Source of the DNA: Pinus tabuliformis
Taxonomy: Eukaryota; Streptophyta; Pinopsida; Pinales; Pinaceae
Assembly: GCA_031772625.1 (NCBI GenBank)
Contig: CM062820.1
Location: forward strand, 1,074,339,369-1,074,403,368
DNA: 64,000 nt
Direction: 5' to 3'
A program made the translations under genes and the position numbers. A model generated the notes under the pieces. That model did not search any database and had not been told where the DNA came from. It worked only from the letters and a program-made list of their open reading frames with translations. Below, piece by piece: positions 33,270-44,525 of the stretch (positions are counted from its first letter, which is position 1; every line of letters begins with the position of its first letter).

Positions 33270-33862
33270 GAGAGAACCTTGAAAATCAATCCATCTCTTT
33301 CTGCTCTCTAAGAAGAGAAGTTATGCAACATGCTAAAGGAGCACCTAGATGCCTTCGCTTGGAGTTACAAAGAAATGAAGGGAGTACACCCCTCAGTGTG
33401 TACTCACCACATATACATCAAACAAGGTTGCAGGCTAGTCTGGTAGCCCCAAAGGAGGATGAATCCAACTCTTAAATATATAGTCAGAGAAGAACTATAA
33501 AAACCACTAGATGCAAGATTCATTTACCCTCTCTTCGATGGTAAGTGGGTCTACCCTTTGGTGTTAGTTTCAAATAAAAATGGTAATTGGAGGATTTTTG
33601 TCGATTACAGGGAGTTAAACAAAGCCACAAAGGAGGACCATTTCCCTCTACCCTTCATTGACCAAGTGCTAGATGGCCTAGTAGGGAAAATGTTTTTCTC
33701 TTTCCTAGATGGATTTAGTGGGTACAACCAAATCCAAATGAAGACCAGGATAAAACCATCTTCACTTGTCCTTGGGCTACTTTTTCGTATAGGGTCCTTC
33801 CTTTTGGCCTATGCAATGCTCCAACCACTTTCCAGAGAGCAGTCCTCAGTATTTTTGCCGAG
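33270..33862 (+). pseudogene. A1 reverse transcriptase, N-terminal part (split by A2)
   Basis: LDAFAWSYKEMKGVHPSV and DARFIYPLFDGKWVYPLVLV lead to RT proper: NKNGNWRIFVDYRELNKATK, HFPLPFIDQVLDGL and the palm motif FSFLDGFSGYNQIQM. After a frameshift near 33770 it reads ACNAPTTFQRAVLSIFAE-like sequence (here LCNAPTTF) and stops at CCGAG, the A2 target site. The YMDD half lies at 59497 onward. Confidence 0.9.
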
Positions 33863-35967
33863 TCATGAGCCTCATAAATAGGTAATTATATGGGCTCATT
33901 TTACCTTCTAACCTAGTCAAATCAACCATTCTCTTAGCTTATTGTATTATTTTCTAATTATATTTATACTTATAGGGTGAGTAGAGTTAGTTATTATGCC
34001 ATGTGGTCTAACATGTATTTAATGCAGATTATTGAAGGATTTCGAGGTCAAAGTCAAGGATCTAGTGGTCAAACTACAAAAATAACTCGAAGTAGATAGA
34101 GGAGAGGACTTATAGGAGGGAATCCCCCTCATTTATTTCTCCTCACTTCGAATTCCCCTTCATTCAGCTCAGATTACAAGCAGCTGAATCATGCACTAGA
34201 AGGCAGCCGAGCAAGTGGAAGATGATTGATAGTTATCCCGAGTTTTAGGAGCCAAGCCTCCCTGATTTTAAGGAAGTTGTTGGTAGCTTCATATGTATAA
34301 GTAGAGAGGCCTAAGGCCTCACTAGGGTCGACTTTTTTGCTTGTGTAAACTCTGCTCAAATTTTGAGCTTACTATTTTATGACAGTTTTATGTAGTCTTG
34401 CTATTTTTTTATAATGAAGATGGAATCCTTTTTGAGCTAGCACTGAGTTACCTCATAGGGCTGAAGCTCTTGGGTTAGGGCCTAATCCAAGCATCCAAGC
34501 TTCTCTTTACTTGTATTTGTATGCTTTACTTTAGTCTGTAGATTAGTTCGCTGTTAGATGTATTTCTCTTATGGTTAAGAACAGGATGATTTTGATGATT
34601 TAGTAGCTTGATTCCATTTGTGCTTTCTGTAGCAGGTTCAGTAGTGATCAGAGAAGATTAAAAAGGCTAGAAATAGTTCCTTGGGCTCTCTTCCTCCCTC
34701 TGGGACCATGATTTGAGGCAAAGACTCTCTTGCTGCCCCAAAAACACAGATTTTCCTCATTCCTAGGACTTCTGGTGTTTGTAGCTCTCTAGTAGGTTGA
34801 TAGTCCAATTTTGTTTTGCTTTAGATATCCGTTATCATGTTCACTTCCTGATTTGCAATAGTCATTTTGAATGCTTTCCTTTCTTACAACATTTCCTTAT
34901 ATACATCATAATTTAGGCCATTTTAATGCAAAACTCTGTTTTTCCTAGGACGCACTCATTTCATTGATTGCATGATTTTCTTGGTTGACTGTCAGTTTCT
35001 ATGAAGCAAATCTCTTCCAGCAATAGGCCAGCTTACCAACAATCACACCCTCCATCTGATCCATGTCCTATAGGTCTCCCAAACCTCATTTCAATTCTTC
35101 CCTAGTTTCCTTCATTTTTTATAGAACTTCTTCCTCTCTCCTTGAGAAAATCCAATCATATTTCTCTCTCCTGGTGATTCAGGGTAGACCTTAGGAACCC
35201 TAACACCTCATTCCAACCTTAACCCACCTTTTCTACCGACTCTCACACCCTCAAAACAATGAAAATTGCTCTCGGCCTCCTCTTGCAGGCCTCTTGTAGT
35301 TTCCCTATTTTCCTCCTCTAGTTTTCTTGTGTCCTCCTGTAGTTTTTCCTGTATGCTTTTTTTTTTAAGGCTGAGTGTGGGAAAATCCTCCAGAAGGCCA
35401 CCTAGGACCTCCTAGGACCCATCCACACCATCCTACATCCTCCCAAGCTCCAAAACTGCCCTCTAATGTCACCTTTTCACTGCCACACTCACACACAATA
35501 AATTAGATGCATGTTAAATTCACATAAAAACACATAAAAATACAAAAATATGTTTTTTGCTTATGAAATATCATGGTTAGATGTTGTTTACTTCGTTAAT
35601 TGGGTAATGGCATTTCTTTCATGGTTTTCATAGTGTTTTTGGCAAAAGTAGAATTAGCCTGTTAATTAGGGTTTACTAAGCTTTGCTTTACATTCTAGTC
35701 TTTCTCCTTTCTGTAGTTAGAATAACATCTGTAGAGTAATCTTTCTTTCCTTTCATCACACATAGAGATTTTTCTGAAATCTATAGAAGTTGGCTTGAGC
35801 TCCTAGTGATCTCGCATCGGCTAACCAAGTGACAACCTACAGCGAGAACTAATACTTGTGCATATAGCATCGAAGCTTCCAAGCTTGTTACGAACTACCG
35901 GGTTGATAAAAGTAAAGTTGGTAGCCCAGGAGTTGTAGCATTGTTGCTGCAATACTAGCGCTCACCA
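33863..35967 (+). repeat. A2 5' LTR
   Basis: 2105 bp. The first bases read TCATGAGC, one change from TGATGAGC. Against the 3' LTR the first ~900 bp differ by about 4% by eye, while 35000-35450 differs by more than 10%. A TCCTGTAGTTT/CCTGTA motif cluster lies at 35285-35365. Confidence 0.95.
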
Positions 35968-35972
35968 CCTTT

Positions 35973-35990
35973 TGGCGCCGTTGTCAGGGA
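35973..35990 (+). other. A2 primer-binding site (tRNA-Asp)
   Basis: TGGCGCCGTTGTCAGGGA, five bases after the LTR end. Two changes from the perfect complement. Confidence 0.9.
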
Positions 35991-36258
35991 AGTGTCAGAG
36001 TATTCTGTAACTACTGCTTTCTTCTATTTCCTATTGCAACATTCTACTAATAATTTATTTCGGCAAAAGTAGACTAGTCATTTCTTTTCTTTCAATTCTG
36101 TCTTTCCTTGCTTTCCTTTTCAATTCTGCAAATTTCCATTCAGCAAGTTCATTTCAACTAGTTGTAATTTGTTTTGTTTAATCAAAATTTCAGTTTCTGC
36201 AAGTACTTTCAGTGTGGGGAAAAAGAAACAAAAAAACCAACCAAAAATATTTCCTTTC

Positions 36259-36807
36259 ATGCCTCATAGGAGTAGAGATAACTTAGGAAAAATTTTGCCC
36301 AACGCCCCCACTACTTCACACAGCGAACCTTCTCTCTTCTTCAGTGGTTGCAATCAAGAAGAACCCTTAGGTGAACATTCAGACATATTTGAATAACCTA
36401 CATGGGAAGAAGAAGAAAACATTCATCTGGAGCCAATGGCCTAAAACAGAAATGTTAGGGGAAATGGAGAGAGAATAGAGGGTACCTTTCCCATTTGGGA
36501 GACCAATGGGGACACCAAAATGAAGAATATAAGTCCTTCAGCCCTACCTCATTTCCATGGTCTGACTACAGAAGATCCTTCCACCTTCTTGTTCGAGTTT
36601 GCTGTCATTTTTCGAACTTATGACTATGGAGAAGACGAGAAAAAGTTGAAATTGTTCCCTTCTACTCTCAAGGACGCAGCATTGCACTGGTTCATGGGAT
36701 TACCTAGCAATACCATCACAACTTGGGCTCAGATGCAGCAGGCCTTTAACAACAAGTATCAAGACTATTGTAGGTCAAACGATACTAAAGAAGAAATCTT
36801 CCGAATG
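36259..36807 (+). pseudogene. A2 gag, N-terminal half, fused to integrase
   Basis: Starts MPHRSRDNLGKILPN like A1 gag; stops at 36394 and near 36442. Capsid part is open from 36520: LPHFHGLTTEDPSTFLFEFA, KKLKLFPSTLKDAALHW and WAQMQQAFNNKYQDYCRS. At TKEEIFRMT the A1 sequence would continue into NDESLEDYEE; here it jumps to HDGPCGGHFATK of the integrase finger, in frame. The shared ATGACC at the joint points to a deletion by microhomology. Confidence 0.9.
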
Positions 36808-37949
36808 ACCTATCACGATGGGCCTTGTGGAGGTCATTTTGCAACAAAAAGACCGCCTTCAAGATATTGCATTAAGGCTACTACTGGCCCACTCTTCATT
36901 AGGATGTGAGGAGATACACAAGCCAGTATGATTAGTGTCAGAGGATGGGGAAACCCACTCCAAAGGATGAAATTCCCATGCAACCTCAAGTTACCTTTAA
37001 GCCATTTGAGAAGTGGGGCATGGACTTTGTGGGGCCTATCAACCCTCCTTGAAAGCAGAAGTAGTACATCATTGTGTGTATTGACTACCTGATAAGTTGG
37101 GCAGAGACAAAAGCAATCAAAGCAGTGACAGAGGAAAAAGTAGTTGAGTTTTTGAGGAAAAACATATTCTACAAGTTTGGGTATCTGAGAGAGTTGGTCA
37201 CAGACCAAGGCAATCAGTTCGCTTCCAACCTAATTGAAGACCTACTCACGCATCATAAGATCAAGCACAGGACTTACACCCCTCGCCATCCACTAGCCAA
37301 TGGGAAAGTGGAGGTCACTAACAGAGCATTGGAAGGGATCCTAACCAAGGTAGTGAGTAGTAGCATAAAAGATTGGGCAGACAGATTAGTTGAGGCCACT
37401 TGGGCCTACAACACAACATGGAAGACCACCACCGGGTTCACACCCTATGAATTGGTCTATGGGAAGAAGGCTTTGTTGTCAATAGAGTTTGAATTCAATA
37501 CCCTAAGGATGGCAGCTCAGCTGGACCTAGACCTCAGCCATACATAGAAGGAGAGATTACTTCAACTCAGTGGATTGGATAAATATAGATTGCAAGCCCT
37601 TCTCCATACAGAGGTAGTTCAACTTCAAAGAAAGATATGGCATGATAGAAATATTAGGGAGAAGCAATTACAAGAGGGAGATTGGGCACTAATCTATGAT
37701 TCAAGATATAAGGATTTCAAAGGCAAGCTGAGGACAAGATGGCTGGGACCCTACACTGTGGAGAAATGCAATGAAAATGTTTCAGTTCTAATCAGAACCA
37801 TTGATGATGAAGCCATCCCCATGCTTTTCAATGGACATTGGTTGAAATTCTACAAGAAACGCCTCTTCAAGCGAGTGTTTATTGAAGATTTGAATAAAAT
37901 AGTGATGGTAGTGGAGCATGTCTTAGCTTCCACTTCGCCCACTAACTGA
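36808..37949 (+). pseudogene. A2 integrase and C-terminal domain
   Basis: HHCC finger at 36808-36950, frameshifted after ATKR. The core (from about 37020) keeps the three acids: VCIDYLISWAETK, VTDQGNQFASN and ANGKVEVTNRALEG. ATWAYNTTWKTTTGFTPYEL leads to a stop at 37544. The C-terminal segment (37575-37949) is open: QALLHTEVVQLQRKIWHD, GDWALIYDSRYKDFKGKLRT, RWLGPYTVEKC (GPY/F-like) and a VVEHVLASTSPTN tail. No chromodomain. Confidence 0.9.
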
Positions 37950-37970
37950 ATAAAAAAGAGGAAAAAATAA

Positions 37971-38151
37971 GGACTCAAGTGAAAACCTCCATGAGGTGCT
38001 TGAGTCCCATCATTAGGTTGAAAAACTCCTATGAGGCAGCCCAGTGATGTAAAAAAAAAAGGAAAAGAATAAGATCGCTGGGTGAAAACCTCCCTTGGAG
38101 GCGCCCAAGGCAGGCAATTAAGGTGAAAACATCTATGAGGCACCCTAGTTG
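37971..38151 (+). other. Array of four hairpins in A2 3' region
   Basis: HP1 37971-38007 pairs GGACTCAA with TTGAGTCC. HP2 38008-38049 pairs CATCA with TGATG plus inner GG/CC. HP3 about 38077-38109 pairs TGGGTG with CGCCCA. HP4 38115-38151 pairs a mutated CAATTA.GG with CCTAGTTG. Each has the same interior: GTGAAAAC, then CTCC or CTC, a 3-4 base loop, GAGG(C/T)G or GAGGCAC. The A-run forms a bulge between two paired blocks. The same row occurs in A1 at 61747-61976. Confidence 0.8.
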
Positions 38152-39816
38152 TTTTCCAAAAAAAAAAAAAAGGAAAGAAAAAATGAATTTTTATTGCGTT
38201 GCAAGTTTGCAGGAGGACTACAAGGAGTAGAAGAAGGTGCCAAGGGGACCTTGACATTCATGCCAGCATCCATCTCATCTTCTCCACACCTTCCTCCATC
38301 ATTTTTAGCATCTATTCCACCCCACTATACATCTTCTTCCAAAACTGTGTTTTCTATAGGAGGCTCTATTTTTCCTACAGGAGGCTCCTGTAGGAATTGC
38401 AGAGAGCCAAAAGTGTCTACAGGAGGCAGTTTGAGGGACAATAAAAGCTTCATGAGGAATCTATAATCCATCTTACCATCTTCAAACCTCCTTTCCATCA
38501 TTTCCAAGCTTGCGTCACACTCCAACCATCATTATTATTATTTTTTTCCTTTCCGAGAAAAACACAGAAAAACAATTTTTCAGTTTTGAAAAAAAAAAAC
38601 AAAAATAAAAGGAGGAAAAGGCACCATTAACTTTACCTTAAGCTTACCTACTATCCCTCTGTCATTCATATCCACCTCTAGCATCATTCTCGATCTCCAA
38701 GCACAGAGAAATAGCTGAAGTTTCAAGGGGAGAAGTAGCTACAAGAGCTCCTATAGGAATTCCTACAGCAGCTAATCCCATAGAAGTCTAGCACCAGTAG
38801 CAAGGGACAACACTTTTGAAGGTTGAAAAGGCACATGGATCTCAGCTCTAGAAAAAGAAGAACCTACAAAAACACACAACAACACATCAGCAAGCAGAAC
38901 ATCATGCATGAAGGAAAATGAAGGCATGCAGTAGAGAAAGCCACAGCACCTCATAGTCAATGGCAGCAAATACACTTGGATTACAGGTAAGTAGCTAAGT
39001 CACTCCTCTATCTACATTTGTGTAATTAGGAATCATACAAAGGCAATTAAATGGTTGAAATCTAAAGAGGGAAAGATGGCTAGTTAACTTGGCCACCTTC
39101 AATTAGTTTACTCCACTTAACTGAGATATCACCCACACGTGCACACAGTCAACTCAAGCAAAAGATGCAAAGGACAGGTAATGGGAGGAAGAGTTAACTC
39201 TAATGCAGTAATGAGGGGATGATTACGAGGGGGGTCATGATGACTAAGCAAGTGGGGACCAACAGTACGAATCTGGGAAACGTACACCTTGCTAGCTCAG
39301 CACTCATAACCGAAAACAACCATAAAAAGTAATGAGCACTCCTCCCAGTGCATTCTCACCACCTTTTCTTCTGTTTCTCCTAGTAACTCAACCACACAAC
39401 AATCTTCTTATGCCCCCATAGCCTCGTATCCACCATCCTCCATCGATTTCCTCCATATTTTTGCTCTCAGCATCTTCTATAGGAGCCCTACAAGTTTTCT
39501 ACAGGAGCACCTACAGGAAATCTACAGGAGGGACAACGGGCTTCTACAGGAGGGGAAATGAGTCATTTTGAAGGAAGGAAACGTGATTTTTGGCACGAAT
39601 TTCAGTCTGAAGAGGTAGGTTTCATGAATACCCTCTAATGAATATCAAAATGTGAAAGAGTTGGTCTCAAATTAAAGATAAAATGAGTCTTTAAGAGGGT
39701 AGAAATACATAAAAATAAAATTTTGTTTTTTTTTTTTAAAACACAGTCCCCTCTGTTTTTATATTTCACTCAAAATTCTTTGTCTCCACCTCCATATCTG
39801 GTTTTTCAAAAGACGT
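38152..39816. other. A2 3' untranslated region with TCCTGTAGGA-type motifs
   Basis: No coding frame supported. Clusters of palindromic CCTATAGG/CCTACAGG/CCTGTAGG motifs at 38352-38400, 38748-38765 and 39476-39556. Collinear with A1 62000-63570, which shares TTAACTTGGCCACCTTCAAT and several other stretches. Confidence 0.6.
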
Positions 39817-40384
39817 ATGGGTAGTATGATAGGGGGGTTTATGAGAAAAGATCCCACTGACTCCACTAGACTCCATGCACATCCTCAAGTGGTGGAAATA
39901 TTTACAAGGGAAAACTGGATGAATTTATTTGAGAAGTTTAGAGGGTTTGATGATGAAATTGCCCATGAATTTTCTCTCTCTCTCATCCCTCCTACAAGAA
40001 CTCATGCTACTATAACCATTAGAGGCCTCTCCATTGAAATAACCCCTAAATTCATCAGTAGGGTCACTATGCTTCCTCTTGGGCTGCCTTGGAGTAAAGA
40101 TCAAAAAACAATTGGTCACACTACCAGGAGGAAATTTTTCCAAGATAATGAAACCCATGTTAAAGACAAAAATGGAATTAGGAGGGCTAGTGTACCATAT
40201 CCCTAGGATGAGGTTATGTACCAAGTGATCAAACACATTTCTTGTGAGGGAAGGCACAACATTGTTTATGGATATCATTTCAGAATCCTCCAAGAATTAA
40301 GATATGGCATTGATACCCCAACACATCAAAAGCTCAGTATCCCTTACTTTCTCCTTCAGTCCCTCATTGAATCCAGCACCAAGG
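39817..40384 (+). pseudogene. A2 accessory ORF, N-terminal part (split by H)
   Basis: MIGGFMRKDPTDSTRLHAHP starts the ORF. It continues WMNLFEKFRGFDDEIAHEFS, ATITIRGLSIEITPKFISRV, LPLGLPWSK and KFFQDNE, then a stop at 40204 (where A1 reads PYPWNK). The same frame goes on with YQVIKHISCEGRHNIVYGYH, ILQELRYGIDTP and IPYFLLQSLIESSTK. H enters after STK, and the frame continues at 56981. Probably 'putative plant transposon protein'-like. Not an envelope protein: I see no signal peptide or membrane anchor. Role unknown. Confidence 0.7.
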
Positions 40385-43300
40385 TGTTAGTGCCTGGATC
40401 TACCTCAGGCTGAAAAAGGCAGGTCTAGGGTAACATCAAACCACGCTTAATCTGGTAGCTAGCCCTACTAGATTGGGAGAGGTTTCTCTCCTTGTCAATC
40501 TCAATGAAAATTTATCAAGGAAGGATTGAGATGACTGATATCAATACTAATTTTAGGCTAGGTATGTTTTCTCAGATGAATTTGTTTGATTTTAATGGTT
40601 GGTTGCTGGATCATATGGGAAGACAACATTGGGTCTGGGAAATGAACATAGATTTGTAGAGGTTTCTGTGGGGCAAGGTAGGCAAGTATTTTAGCACTTT
40701 GAAATGAGTGTAATGGTGATTTTAAAGACTGGTGAGGAGCTGGAGAGGGCATGCAAGTGTCATGAGTCCTCTTCAAATAGTAGAAAACATGTAAAACTAA
40801 ATAAATCCCAAGGTAGAGCACAGAAACACCAATTGATTCTACCTTTTACACTTGATTTATTTAGTTATACAGAATAAGAGAGATGATGGCACACATAAAC
40901 ATAATATCACTAAATAAATGAGAGGAAAACAATGCTAAATCACATTACCAAAATAATCCCACAAAATGCTACAACACCCTGGTTTATTTCCTTACCAAAC
41001 TGCAGAAGTGATGTACAATAGTGCTCAATGCATCCACAAGAGTCCAACCCTTACAATTGACAGAAAAAACACATGATATAGACCTCCAAACCACCTGTGC
41101 TATCCATCAGTGGTCGAATCCATGAGAAGAGGGGTGGTTTCAACCATATGTAAACTAGGAACACAAAAGTAGGCAATGGAATAGCTTGCCTCTAAAACCT
41201 AGGAAATTGATTCATTCAACTCTAAAGCACCTACAACTGATGTATCTACCTTATCAAGTCAATTTTTATCATTTTTAAACCATAGTACATCAATTTACAT
41301 CATGTCACATCATGAATTTGACTATAAGAGATAAAAAGTGAAACTAGAAGAAAACTAGGCGAAAATAGAATTTTTGAGCAAATTTGCACTTTTTCATCCT
41401 GTGTGTAGCGCCATTTTTCTATGCATAGCGCTTTTTCCAATCCACTTTTGGATGGCTTCCCAAGGTCCAAATTAGGTGCAGAATAGCTCGTTGGAAAGCC
41501 TTGTGAGTCTAATCTCTAGAAAAACTTGAATTTTTTGATTTGGAGTCAATTTTCCCTCCAAAATTGCAATCTCCCAAGACTGCTTCCTGTGTGGCCAAAA
41601 AGTGGTAGAAAGGGCATTTTTGGAGTGTTTTTCACCCTTTTGGAGGTCCAAAACTTGTCAAAATTTCCTAGTAATTTCTGGGCATGTATAACTTTTCATA
41701 ATGAATCAAAAAATACAAATTTTTATTCAAAAGAAGGTCCCTATAAAAAGTGAATTCCAGGTGGCGCTACGCACCTACTTCGAAAACCTATTTTTTGCCT
41801 CGAAATTTCATAAATAACCAAAACTTCACCAAATTTCTTGAAATTTGGCTTGAGTGATATTTTTTATGTGCTATACTAGGGGAATGATTCTTCAGCCAAG
41901 ATCTTTGACTTTATCATTCTCTTTTTACTTTCTTAAGGCCCTTTTTCAACTTAGGCTTAAGCCTCTTCATTATGCTGTCAACATATTGTCATTTATTCCA
42001 CTGTTCACCAACATTTGGAATGCTTGTTGTTTCTGAGATAGTGGTAGATGACAAGGTGAAGGAGACACTAGCAAGGTTCAATTGGCCATTATGTAGATGA
42101 GTGACAAACAACCGGGAAAGCTCATAGCAAGAATGATGTCTAAAACAAGACATAGCAAGAGCACAAGCAAGCAACTCTTGAAACTAATAGTGTCCTCCTG
42201 GATGATCTTTTCCATTTTGTGTGGCTTTTTTCGTACATGGGCTTCTCTGGAAGAATCAATGAGAGTTTCCTCTTCCCTCTCATAGTCTGAATCTGTCTCC
42301 ATACTTATGAATTTGAAGTGAAAGCAGATGAGTATGAAGAGATTTTGAAACATGAGGTGAGTGGTGTGTATAAGGAAGTGAATGCTAGGAGGAAGGGTTT
42401 CTTTTGGGAATGAGGGTAGTGGATGGTATTATGAATGTGGAATGAGGGATTTGATAATGAAGTGGATGTAGTGAAGGAATAGGAAGTGGGAGTTAGGGTT
42501 TAGTAATAAAGTATAGGGCTAGGGTTTGGTAAATGGGAGTGGGGTTTAGGGAGTGAATGTTGATGATGTTAGGGAAAGGGCATGGAATTTTCCAAGCTAA
42601 AAGTGGATGAAGTGAAAAATAATATCAATGGACTTTAAAAACTTTCAAAATAGGATTACTTGTAACAAGCTTTAATTTGATATTTAGGAAGTTTGGAAGA
42701 GTTTTGAAGTGTTTCTAGCTTTTGGAATAGGTGTGTAGTGCCTTTTGGAAAACGAGTTTTCCAGGCCTTCCCGGTGTCCAAATTGGGTGAGGGATAGCAT
42801 GTTGGAAATACTATCAAGTCTAATTTCCAGAAAATCTTGAATTTTCCAATTTGGAGGCCATTTTCCCTGTCAAAAGTCAAATCTCCCAAGATTGGTCAAA
42901 ATGTGCAAAAGGAGGCTGCCTAAATGTAGAGTGTTGTTGCAGTCAACTTTAGAAGGTCTTTATTAACTCCAAATTGAGCTCATGATAGCTCATTGGAAAG
43001 ATATATCTATCTAGATATCATTGAAATCATTAAGAAAGTCATTTGGTCAACCAGGCTAGGAAAAATCATGATTTTCCCAAGGTAACTTCAGAGGTGCAGC
43101 AACCCTCCTGAGGCAACATTAGTTTTGACATTTCTCTAAAACCATGACACCTGTGTAAAAAGTGAAGGATTTTTTTTCTACATGGCCTATTTTAGACAAA
43201 AATTTCTCTTATTTTTCCCAAATTCATTTTTTCTTGCTCAGAAAAATCATTTGAGTAAAACCTATCCGAATGTGTGCAACAGGGGATTCGTCGAAGTCAA

Positions 43301-44525
43301 GTGAAATGAAGGGGATAAGGGGCTTCTAAATTCTTGAGGAAATTTGGGAAGTAGGGAGGGTTTTTAGGAAATAGGAGAAAGTTTAATTTCAAAGGTTGAG
43401 TGAGGGGAAGGGGTCCAAAATGGAAAAACATGGGCTTAGCCTAGAAAATTGTCAAATTGTAGCAAGAAACTAGGGTTTGTGGAAAAATAGGGAATCTGAG
43501 GGATATTAGTGATGGGAAGTGTTTATTAAGGTAAATTAGGGATAGATGAAGGTGTATGAACATCAGGACACAAGTTTTGTTGATGATTTGACCATCCAAG
43601 AGAAATTACCTTCAAAACCCTAGGAGAGGGAAATGAACCTTACCTAGGCACAACTAAAGCATGAACAAGGTGTAAAATGACCCATTGGAACCTGACATGA
43701 TGATAACAACCCTCTGAATGATGGTACACGTAGCTGAATGGTGACATGGACTGACATTTGGAAAACTTTGAAAGGAGTGAAAGCAAATCCTAGACCTAAT
43801 ACCTAGTGACCAAATTTTACTTGAAGACTCACTGAAATGACAAAATTTGACTTTAACACCCTAAAACCACTTTGTAAGAGCATATTTGATCACTGGTGGA
43901 AGGTTTAAAAGACTGACACTAACATTGGCTCCAATGGGGATGGTAGCTCCTTGGAGGTGCCAAGAACCATAAATCTTTAGGAAAGCAGACTAATGCCTTA
44001 TTCATTGGGCAAGGAATCAAAAACTCAAACTAAAATGCATGACTGAAAACTGATGACTTGATGACACAAACTGACTTGAAATCGACTCAATACTAAAACA
44101 CAACTAACAAACTGGAAAATATGCTCAAAATGGAGCTTATTCAATAAAACCTACTCTAGATGTTCCATTCATCATTTGATCAAGTGAAATGAAACAACCA
44201 ATGCAACCAAGTAAGCATTCTGGATACTATTTGCATTCTCCACAAGTGCTTTCATATGAACAACAAGAGAGAACTACTGAAAGGCAACTCCCATGAAAAC
44301 TTGTAAACAGATCCGTTGAATGATATGGATTCTCTATCTGACTCCAAAAACACTGCATAAGGATCTTGAAATTCATCCACACTGGGACTTACCTCATCCA
44401 ATGGATTACTTTTATTCTCCTTGTACCATGAATGCAAACTTACATTTGAGCTTTGTGACGAGACTCCTACTGAAACTGATAAAGAAACCGGCTGCCGAAT
44501 CAAGTTTGTATCAATACTTGTTTTA
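40385..44525 (-). repeat. H 3' LTR (about 4.1 kb)
   Basis: Aligns with 52718-56981 over its whole length; a 375 bp sample at the left end differs by about 10%. Contains a repeated module (41450-41585 and 42760-42900: CCAAATT.GGT, GGATAGC, TTGGAAA, TTGAATTTT, TTTGGAG, CCATTTTCCC) and part of an accessory ORF. Confidence 0.8.
41940..42302 (-). pseudogene. Accessory-ORF fragment inside H 3' LTR
   Basis: Minus strand from METDSDYEREEETLIDSSRE, then, after a shift, LLACALAMSCFRHHSCYEL and LNLASVSFTLSSTTISETTSI, NVGEQWNK. Equivalent to 54230-54623 in the other LTR, where it is better kept. Confidence 0.55.

Noticed and set aside
39817-40384. Envelope gene of an errantivirus-like element
   Set aside because: Position after pol fits, but there is no signal peptide, membrane segment or Cys pattern. 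The motifs fit the plant transposon protein family instead.
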